In this document: positions 55,885 through 64,000 of the stretch, in pieces
Layout of the letters: each line of letters starts with the position of its first letter
Position numbering within the stretch: the stretch's first letter is position 1
Source: Atherinomorus stipes
Taxonomy: Eukaryota; Chordata; Actinopteri; Atheriniformes; Atherinidae
DNA length: 64,000 nucleotides
Assembly (NCBI GenBank): GCA_023101725.1
Contig: JALJCO010001235.1
Coordinates: forward strand, 1-64,000
Direction of reading: 5' to 3'
The notes under the pieces: model-generated
The model's input: only the letters and a program-made list of their open reading frames with translations
Told to the model about the DNA's origin: nothing
The model's database searches: none
Program-made: the position numbers and the translations under genes

Positions 55885-56790
55885 CAGACATAATGTAAGA
55901 ACTACTTAAATCATCCTGAGATTGCTGTTTGACATTCATTTAATCAACATGTCCTGTTTTTATACTGTATTTTTCATTTACTCCTATTTTTATTTCTTTC
56001 AAAATGAAGTTCTCTTTAATAACTAAGGTACACATTCTGTGCACATTCATTTGATCTGATGTTGGATTGTCCAAGAGAAATAAATGTGTTTTGGTCCAGT
56101 GAAAAGTCACATCCAGCGTGGATGCTGGAATGAAGCTCAGAGATGATAAAGGACTGTCCCAACTGTTCCTTATTTTATGTGGGTGACCAAAAACACCTGG
56201 AATATTAGTTATCACAACTTTGCACACAGATCCCCTTCAGAATTCTAACTGGATCTCTTTCAGGATCTGATTAGAAATCATTTCAGTAAAGATTATGTCC
56301 ACCGAATAAAGAATCCATGATGATACTGAGATCTCTTCAACGCCTGCAGAAGTAATGCAGATTCTCTCTTCTACCTCTAGACTCTGCAGGTCGGAGCTGA
56401 TAGTTTCTAAGTAGAAGAACAAGATGGTAAATTTCACACCTTTAGTGAAAATGTTCACAAAATACACACAAATCTGTGCGGAATAACGGTTGATAAATGA
56501 GGGCCCTGGATTCTTTAGCTCCTCTGCCAGATCCACTATAATTAACCTCATTTTCTTTCCCCGGCTTCCAGTGATACCATCTTTACTTTCAATTCTTAAC
56601 ATCTGATATAAATGTCTCTACTTTCTTTAGCTCTTACCTTATTCTGCCAGGCTCTTACTGTCTCTGTGGTTAATTCAAGGACCTACCTCCTCGCTAATTT
56701 CATTAACTCTCTTTTTGTCCACATATCTGCAGGTGTTGTGGTTTTTAGGAGCATAGCGTTAGTATTACATGTCAAGTGTTTCTGACTCAC
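55885..56790 (-). other. Intron, 5' part
   Basis: This is the end of the intron next to exon 56791-56977. The donor GTGAGT is at 56790-56785 on the minus strand. A possible MITE end (GAGGGCCCTGGATTC) lies near 56500. Otherwise nothing is recognised. Confidence 0.55.
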
Positions 56791-56977
56791 CCCTGTGACA
56801 GCGACACCTGGATGTTGTAGCAGGGGAGCAGTGGTCGGTCGGACAGCTCAAACTCAAACACCTCCCTCCTGGCACGGTGCTCTTCATCCAAATTCTCTTC
56901 TTCGTCATCCTCCTCATCCTCCTCTGGTCCCGGCGGGTCAGCCAGAATGTTATGAACGCCTCCTTCACTGGACGGTT
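56791..56977 (-). CDS. Internal coding exon of the same host gene
   Basis: On the minus strand a 187-bp exon lies between TCCCTGCAG (acceptor) and GTGAGT (donor, at 56790). It starts with two bases that finish a codon, has 61 full codons and ends with GG. The terminal exon at 45653 begins with A, giving GGA and then CCC AGG AAT. The frame therefore joins without a break: ...[23 protein letters not shown]. The peptide has an acidic run ([15 protein letters not shown]) followed by [18 protein letters not shown]. The phase match, good splice sites and sense-like composition together make this the second supported exon. Exons further 5' were not found in 57-64 kb and may lie outside the window. 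Confidence 0.85.
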
Positions 56978-57698
56978 CTGCAGGGACAATCATCTAAGTT
57001 TTCTTTTGGTTCTCCTTCACGGGACAGTTTGTTTTATCATTTTCTCCACACTCTGTTTTACACTTCACTCATGGAGAACCAAATATGCAACATGGTTAAA
57101 AAAAATAGTATATTTTTCAAGTATTTCGTAAAACTATTAAAGGTAGAATCCGACATTTCCTCCCGAAAATAAACGTTAGACTTGTGCAAACTGCACCTTT
57201 GGGCCTCTACTCGCGTGCCGTGGCACGTTTGAATGCAACTCTCTCTCCCCCTGCCTGTAATTTGCTCTTTAGCTTTGTTTTGTTGTGTTCGGGACGTTTC
57301 TGGGTGGAGATTTCTGTTTATATCACCAGTCAATGACAGAACTAAGGACATGAAGCCGTGTGGGAATAAGCTCATGATTAGAGCAGACGCCAGTCACTTA
57401 AACTCGAAGGAAAAAGAAAGAAAGAAAGAAAAAACGGTGGATGCACCGGAGAAAAGGTAAGAGCTTTAGATAATGCAAGTTGGAAAACCAGGGCTAATAT
57501 CAGTTTGGTTTTTACCCGCTTCTGAGCCTTGAAGGAGAGGCTTGAAGCTGAATAGTTTGAAGAACGAGGCGGCCATTAGCCTGAGAGGGAGGGGCGCTAA
57601 GTTTGAATGCTGCTGTTTGCAAACAGAAATGGTGGGGGGACTTTAGGCCACTTCTTCAAGCTCCTCCAGCACAATCCTGAGGTATGACCCACTTAAAC
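56978..57698. other. Intronic or upstream non-coding
   Basis: No exon was recognised. An AAAG repeat lies at about 57411-57430. Confidence 0.4.
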
Positions 57699-59130
57699 CA
57701 GTGGGGACGGAAAGTATTCAGACCCCTTTAAACTTTGTTCTCTTTGTTTCATTGCAGCCATTTGCTAAAATCAAAAAAGTTCTTTTCTCATTAATGTACA
57801 CTCAGCACCCCATCTCGACAGAAAAAAACAGAAATGTAGAAATTTTTGCAAATTTATTAAAAAAGACAGACTGAAATATTACATTGTCAAAGGTATTCAG
57901 ACCCTTAGCAATGACACATATTTAACTCACAGGCTGTCCATTTCTTCTGATCCTCCTTGAGATGGTTATATTCCTTCATTAATGTCCAGCTGTGTTTAAT
58001 TAAACTGATTGGAATTGATTAGGAAAGGCACACACCTGTCTATATAAGACCTTCCAGCTCACAGTGCATGTCAGAGCAAATGAGGATCATGAGGTGGAAG
58101 GAACTGTCCAAGGAACTCAGAATTGTGGTGAGGCCAGATCACAAGGTTATAAAAGAATTTCTGCAGCACTAAAGGTTCCTAAGAGCACCGTGGCCTCCAT
58201 AGTCCTTAAATAGAAGAAGTTTGGGACGACCAGAACTCTCCCTAGACCCGGCCGTCCAGCCAAACTGAGCAATCATGGGAGAAGAGCCTTGGTGAGAGAA
58301 GTAAAGAAGAAGCCAAAGATCACTGTGGCTGAGCTCCAGAGATGCAATAGGGAGACGGGAAAAAGTTCCACAAACTCAACTTTCACTGCAGCTTCCACCA
58401 GTCGGGGCTTTATGGCAGAGTGGCCCGACGGAAGACTCTCCTCGGTGCAAGACATATGAAAGAGTTTGCCAAAAAAACACATGGACTCCCAGACTGTGGG
58501 AAATAAGATTCTCTGGTCTGATGAGACCAAGATTGAACATTTTGGAGTTAATTCTAAGCGGTATGTGTGGAGAAAGTCAGGCACTGCTCATCACCTGCCT
58601 AATACGGTCTCAACAGTGAAACATGGTGGTGGCAGCATCATGCTATGGGGGTGTTTTTCAGCTGCAGGGACAGGACGACTGGTTGCAGTTGAAGGAAAGA
58701 TGAATGCAGCTAAGTACAGAGAGATCATGGAAGAAAACCTTTTCCAGAGTGTTAAGGGCCTCAGACTGGGCCGAAGATTCACCTTCCAACAAGACAATGA
58801 CCCTCACACAAAGCTGAAATAACAAAGGAGTGGCTTTGGAACAACTCTGGGACCATTCTTGACTGGCCCAGCCAGAGCTCTGACTCAAACCCAATTGAGC
58901 ATCCCTGAAGAGACCTGAAAATGGCTGTCCACCAATATTCACCATCCAACCTGACAGAACTGGAGATGATCTGCAAGGAAAAAATGGCAGAAGATCTCCA
59001 AATCCAGGCATGAAAAACTTGTTGCATCATTCCCAAGAAGACTCATGGCTGTACTCGCTCAAAAGGTGCTTCTACTCAGTACTGAGCAAAGGGTCTGAAT
59101 ACTTATGACCATGTGATATTTCAGTTTATC
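57699..59130 (+). mobile_element. Tc1-like transposon relic with IR/DR-type left end
   Basis: The left terminus begins CAGTGGGGACGGAAAGTATT. A second AAAGGTATTCAGACCC lies at 57888-57904, giving the outer and inner direct repeats of IR/DR Tc1-like elements. The transposase is split by frameshifts. A 118-residue piece at 58466-58822 reads [20 protein letters not shown] (first catalytic aspartate), the [11 protein letters not shown] block and [12 protein letters not shown] (second aspartate). The glutamate region (NPIEHP) follows in another frame. On the right, the inner repeat (GGGTCTGAATACTTATGACC near 59089) is present but the outer terminus is gone. It cannot transpose. Confidence 0.92.
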
Positions 59131-59149
59131 TCTTATCTCTTCAGTTTAA

Positions 59150-60125
59150 TAGGATGTGATAGGATGCCGTCTGTGCAACAAATCCAGTCATGAAATTTTC
59201 TGGCTCCTATATATTCCACAGTCAACTGTCAGCTGTATTATTAGAAAATGTTAGTGTTTGGAAACGACAGCAACTCAGCGATCAAGTGATCGGCCACGTA
59301 AACTGATGGAACAGGATCAACGGATGCTGAAGCGCATAGTGCGAAGAGGTCACTAACTTTCTGCAGAGTCAATCACTACAGACCTCCAGACTTCATGTGG
59401 CCTTCAGATCAGCTCAAGAACAGTGCACAGAGAGCTTCATGGAATGGGTTTCCATGGTTGAGCAGCTGCATCCATCCACTCATCACCAAGTGCAATGCAA
59501 AGCGTGGGATTCAGAGGTGTAAAGCAGCCGCCACTGGACTCTAGAGCAGTGGAGGCGTTCTCTGGAGAGATGAATCACGCTTCTCCATCTGGCAATCTGA
59601 TGGACGAGTGTGGGTTTGGCGGTTACCAGGACAATGGTACTTGTCTGACTGCATTGTGCCAAGTTTAAAGTTTGGTAGAGGGGGATTATAGTGTGGGGTT
59701 GTTTTTCAGGAGCTGGGCTTGATCCCTTAGTTCCAGTGAAAGGAACTCTGAATGCTTCAGCATACCAAGACATTTTGGACAATTCCATGCTCCCAACTTT
59801 GTGGGAACAGTTTGAAACTGGCCCCTTCCTCTTCCAACATGACTGTGCACCAGTGCACAAATCAGGTCCATAAAGACATGGATGCAGAGTCTGGTGTGGA
59901 GGAACTGGACTGGCCTGCACAGAGTCCTGACCTCAACCCGATAGAACACCTTTGGGATGAATTAGAGCAGAAACTGAGAGCCAGGCCTTCTCGTCAAATA
60001 TCAGTGCATGACCTCTCAAATGTGCTTCTGGAAGAATGGACAAAAATTCCTATAAACACACTTCTAAACCTGTCATGTTACTTAATCTCATATGTGAGTC
60101 AAAGCAGGTGAGCAAATACATTTGG
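59150..60125 (+). mobile_element. Tc1-like transposon relic, 5'-truncated
   Basis: This differs in subfamily from its left neighbour and matches the minus-strand fragment at 9841-10358. Blocks seen are [31 protein letters not shown] (second aspartate) and SPDLNPIEHLWDELEQKL (glutamate region, about 59922-59970). Early codons are frame-broken. The right end has GGTGAGCAAATACATTTGGC near 60107-60126, the presumed terminal repeat. No matching left terminus is present. Confidence 0.88.
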
Positions 60126-60126
60126 C

Positions 60127-60955
60127 AATATAGTGAATTTATCTATTAATTTCTGATTATGGAAGTTTTGGTTCTCCATATTTAACAGCACTTAAATGTA
60201 GTTTATTACTTCTCTAAAAAGACCTCACTTCTGGGGGGGGTTTTCACCCAAACATCATTCCTGCAAAACAAAAAAAAATTGGGTGGTATGTTTAAAAGAA
60301 AAATCAACAGCCAATGGAAGGCGTGGTTTGGGGGGTTTGGGGAGGGGTGCGGCTGAGGGGGGGTGGTGGGATAAAAGGGAGGGGAAGAAAAAGCTGGATT
60401 GTAAGGAGGAGGCAGGGAGGAAGGCAAGTAAAGAGGAGGAATTTGGTTTCACTTGGGAAAAAAAAAAATTTTTTGACAGGAGGGGGAAAAACAGAGACCC
60501 CGGGGAATTTCTTCACTCAGGGAGAAAGGGGGGGAAAAACTGTGATCTGCAATTGGGCCTGGGCTTTCAAAGGGGGGGGTGATGACCTGGTGTGATGGGG
60601 TGGTAATGCCATCCTGATGTGGAACTGCAGGTCATTAAACTGGGCTGGGTCAAATGAAAGCTGCACAAATCGTCGGCGTGCAGCTCCTGGAGTAAATGGT
60701 GAAACCCACCAAATGCAGAACACCTCTGAACAATCTGATGTATCCAGACACAGTGCAGAGATGCCTGACAACAGCGTTCACTGGCCTTGTGGAGCAAATA
60801 CAGCCAAGCAGCTGCTCAGTTTCGTCCGCCATTATACAAAGACACAGACAAAGGAAAAACAAGCGGGAATGTCAGTGTCTGATTTTTTGTGAAACAGTGT
60901 CAAACTTTGGGCGTCAGGTTTTTGACGCCCAAATCGCGTTTGGTGTGAACACAAC
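60127..60955. other. G-rich purine tract and unassigned DNA
   Basis: From about 60230 to 60590 the plus strand is strongly G-rich with runs such as GGGGGGTTTGGGGAGGGG. Several runs of three or more Gs lie close together (60328-60375, 60515-60580), giving G-quadruplex potential. Open frames here are composition artefacts. 60600-60955 is unassigned, with a GTGTGAACACAACG word at its end that may be a MITE terminus. Confidence 0.55.
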
Positions 60956-61310
60956 GTAAAAATGCCAGGTTACTTCAACCCAGAAAATTTGGTTATTTTT
61001 TTTGACCCATCTTTCAGGTTAAATATTTGACCCAGACGTTGGGTTATATTGACTACAATGTTGGGTTATCTTAACCCAGAAGTTGGGTTATATTGACAAC
61101 AATGTTGGGTTAGCTTAACCCAGAAGTTGGGTTATATTGACTACAATGTTGGGTTATCTTAACCCAGAAGTTGGGTTATATTGACTAAAATGTTGGGTTA
61201 TCTTAACCCAGAAGATGGGTCAACAACCCAAATGTCTGGGTTGAAATAACCCAGAAATTAGTTGGTCCCTTTTTAACCCAGCAGTTTGACCCAGGAGTTT
61301 TTACTGTATT
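60956..61310. mobile_element. MITE containing four 44-bp repeats
   Basis: The ends GTAAAAATGCCAGGTT and, inverted, GTAAAAACTCCTGGGTC form short imperfect TIRs. The interior has four 44-bp units (about 61041-61216), each with TTGGGTTATATTGACTACAA then TGTTGGGTTATCTTAACCCA. Every unit therefore carries a TGGGTTA...TAACCCA palindrome. Similar AACCCA/TGGGTT words flank the array. Confidence 0.75.
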
Positions 61311-62976
61311 TAATCCCAATCCTTTACAATCCTGTCATTCTCAGGGTAGACATTAATCCTTATTTCTTTTCATCCTACATTTGTCTTAAGTTGCAGGAGA
61401 CATGAGCAACGCTGTGTTTTCAGCATCTTTCTCTGCGTTACCACTTTCTTCCCTGATGATATCAGCGCTGTGTTTGTGTGTCTTTGTGTGTGAACTAACC
61501 GCACACGGAGCTGCCGTAAAACTCCCAGTAGATTCCAGGATCGCCCTCCGACCTTCCCTGGATGTCAGACAGATAGTCTGCAGGCGGAAAAGAGGCACAG
61601 AGTTAAAGCTGATCAAAGAGTCGACCAATCAGAGAGGACGAAGGCAGCCAGATGAAAACAATGGAGCTGCGCACGCAAAGATGGAGAGAAGAAGATGAGT
61701 GTTTGTGTTCAGATGGTGCCGACTCGTCGCCGCAGCGCTTGGCGCTGAGTAGACGGATGCTGGCAGGAGTGTGTGTGTGCGTGTGTGTGTGTGTGGCAAT
61801 AAGCTGCTCTGGGATTCAGCAGCCAAGCCTCATTAAACCCCTCTGGAGAGAGAGAAGGAAGAAAGAGATGGAGCGGGAGAGAAGAAATACAGGCAGGGAA
61901 TGGTAATCAGGCTGCCGAGTGCACACACACACAAACTTGCAGGCTTCGCCTTCCTTCCGTTTATTCCTCCATTTTTTCCACTTTCGCGATATTTGTTTAT
62001 TTCATCTTTTCGGCCCTTTTTTGTTCTCATACTGAAGTTTTTAAAACTTGATAGTTTCAGGTGGTGGATCAGATGGACAACACAAAAATCATTAAAAAGA
62101 CAAAGAATTTTTCACTTTTCATGTCTTTTACAATGACTCCATCAGCAACGCCGTCTCATAAGGAAAGCACTATGGCTACATCTGGTTAATTTTCATTTAA
62201 TTCAGCCTAGAAATAGTCAAATCTTGTGCAAAGGGAGAAGTAGAAGATGGAGTAACTAAACCACATTGATGAAATCTGAAATGACCAGAGATGATTAGCT
62301 TTTGGTTATAAGGTTTAAAATAAACCTAAATCACATTTTAGAGTTTGATCTCGAACATGCTGAAGTGAGAGTTCAGGGTGACTGAGAAACAACGTGAGCC
62401 TGTGTGCAGATATCCTGCAGCCACAAAACTCATCCTCAGCCTCATTCTGGCCTGTCAGAGCATCATCTCCTGTTTCATCTCCTCCACCTGCTGACAGTAA
62501 TTCAATGTGCTGAACCAGGATAGCAAATATCAGCATGTCGAAAGTGTAGCAGCATTAACTTAATATGGATGCTGTGAGGAAGCTGTGGGATGCTTCTTGG
62601 GTCAAAAATGTTCTGAAGTTATTGAAATCAGTAGAGTAGAGGGAGGTTGGTGGATCAATCAGGCCCAATAGAGCAACTGAGAGGGGGAAAGAGGGGCAGT
62701 GCCTTGTAGATGGCATCAAACTGGTTCCCGCCTTATCGTTGTGTAGGACATCTTAACATTCGCAGCAACATGAAGTCTTCATTTAATTTTTGTTTAAATG
62801 GTGATATGGCAAGAAGTGGCTGTGTTATGCAATGGCATCCCAAAGGTTCAGGCTGGCCAGTGCCACCATGAACAAAAAGCTGGCCACTCCACTGGCCACC
62901 CCAGAAAAAAATTATATTTTTTTCATTTATATCAACATTTATGTACTTTTAACACGATGCAGCATGCTTTTTATAT
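61311..62976. other. Non-coding block with CpG and TG repeats
   Basis: No gene is supported. 61400-61960 holds CpG-containing DNA, a (TG)n run at about 61768-61795 and purine-rich stretches. 62330-62530 has a minus-strand frame with acidic residues that I could not support as an exon. The rest is AT-rich and featureless. Confidence 0.4.
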
Positions 62977-63521
62977 CAGGGTTACCACTTTTTTTAAGTT
63001 ATTTTCCAGGAAATTGTCAGGACTTTTCCAGCTACTACAGTACAAGTCAAGTTATCACAACATAAATTAATAAATTCTACTACAATTGTAGCTTACTTTT
63101 TGTACAGCAATGAAGCAGCCAGGAAGCAGAGGCAAAGCAGCGACAGAGCAGAGATGAAGCAGCAATGAAGTGGAGATGAAGCGATGAAGCAGCCATGAAC
63201 CAGAGACAAAGCAGAGATGAAGCAACAAAGCAGCCATGAACCAGAGACGAAGCAGCGACGAAGCAGCCATGAACCAGAGACGAAGCAGAGATGAAGCTAC
63301 AAAGCAGCCATGAACCAGAGACGAAGCAGCGACGAAGCAGCCATGAACCAGAGACGAAGCAGCCACGAAGCAGAGATGAAGTGACGAAGCAGCCACGAAG
63401 CAGTGGGAGGAAAAATATTTTTCCAGGACATTTTACTCTTTTTCTCATTTTCTATGTGTTTTCCATGACTGGAAAAATGTTCAATCATTTTCCAGGTTTT
63501 CCAGGATGCGTGGGAATCCTG
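62977..63521. mobile_element. hAT-like MITE carrying a minisatellite
   Basis: The left end CAGGGTTACCAC and the inverted right end CAGGATTCCCAC match, and TTTTCCAG words recur just inside both ends. The family resembles a common fish repeat with CAGGGTTCCCAC ends. The interior has been enlarged by the GAAGCAG array at 63108-63405. Confidence 0.65.
63108..63405. repeat. 33-bp compound minisatellite
   Basis: Units combine GAAGCAGCGAC, GAAGCAGCCATGAACCAGAGA and shorter GAAGCAGAGAT words. The array is imperfect, with unit sizes of about 10-33 bp. On the minus strand it reads a low-complexity VHGCFVAASSL-type peptide by chance of period. Confidence 0.88.
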
Positions 63522-64000
63522 TACATACTGTCTTTGAATGTGAAAATATTTATGAGCTAATAAATTTTAAATAAATGCAAAATATTACACAAGATCTACC
63601 GTATTCTACCACTTTTTTAAATGTAAATTCATCTAGGAAGGCGCCACCCAGCAGAACCACCCCAACCATCTTCTAATGCCCCCTCCACATTCGCACCTAC
63701 TTAGCCCGGCCCTCATTAGGTCGACATCACACTACCCCAGTTTAGTTTGTTCACATTACATTACGTTGTCATAGCAAAGTTTTGTGAAGTAATTTGTTTG
63801 CGACACACACACACTGATCAACAATGAAGGAGGTCGAGCTGGTGATTTGTTTGTTTTATCAAATCTGTTGCCAGCGGTGTTGTGGGCGCCTGGCTGGTAG
63901 ACGTGTGGCGAACGCCCCTCATAACTACAGCAAGCCAAATCTGAACTCTTAGGACTATATAACTCGTTGGTTCATTCATTTATCTTAAAGTTTTGATGAA
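63522..64000. other. Non-coding right edge
   Basis: AT-rich sequence follows the MITE. I see no exon, RNA gene or clear repeat. Confidence 0.4.

Noticed and set aside
62315..62536. Possible minus-strand exon with GGGDETGDDALTGQNEAEDE
   Set aside because: An acceptor-like CAG precedes it, but no good donor follows in frame and a second frame through it is equally plausible. It could not be tied to exon 56791-56977.

Overview
The window is vertebrate nuclear DNA, almost certainly from a ray-finned (teleost) fish. The evidence is the repeat content: Rex3 (RTE-clade) LINE fragments, REL-endonuclease LINE fragments of the R2/R4 type, L2-like LINE 3' ends, at least four Tc1-like transposon relics, a BEL/Pao retroelement fragment, fish-type SINEs, many hAT/Harbinger/piggyBac-like non-autonomous elements, and dense (TG/CA)n microsatellites. 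No prokaryotic gene organisation, RNA gene cluster or CRISPR array is present. Species cannot be given from the sequence alone.

Only one host protein-coding gene is well supported. It lies on the minus strand as two exons, 56791-56977 and 43841-45653 (terminal exon), separated by an 11.1 kb intron. Splice sites and reading-frame phases match. The protein has an acidic stretch, a short conserved-looking globular segment that spans the splice junction, then a long disordered tail with eight 26-residue tandem repeats. Its 5' exons are not identified and may lie beyond the right edge. I do not recognise it securely.

Layout. 1-1.4 kb: non-coding, with TG/CA microsatellites. 1.45-7.04 kb: a 5.6 kb minisatellite of 29/30-bp units, apparently grown from a 30-bp piece of Tc1-like transposase coding sequence; its right edge still reads into the next transposase residues. 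7.1-9.8 kb: mostly unique non-coding DNA. 9.8-17.4 kb: a nested pile with a Tc1 fragment, a minus-strand Rex3 interrupted by a 2.3 kb TIR element that holds further elements, then a head-to-head plus-strand Rex3 interrupted by a piggyBac-like element with TTAA duplications. 17.5-25.6 kb: L2-like and R2/R4-like LINE pieces, hAT-like MITEs, a C/A-rich tract, a fold-back element and a SINE-like repeat. 25.9-28.1 kb: a BEL/Pao pol fragment (minus). 28.3-28.9 kb: a MITE and a near-perfect palindrome. 29.5-43.3 kb: non-coding DNA with TIR elements, L2 3' ends and two Rex3 fragments. 43.5-57.0 kb: the host gene, whose intron carries a Tc1 relic, SINEs, a large fold-back element and several MITEs. 57.7-60.1 kb: two Tc1-like relics in tandem. 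60.2-64 kb: G-rich DNA, a MITE with 44-bp repeats, and a MITE containing a 33-bp minisatellite.

Apart from the host gene, nearly every long open frame is a transposon relic, a repeat-driven frame or an antisense shadow. No element here looks intact enough to be autonomous.
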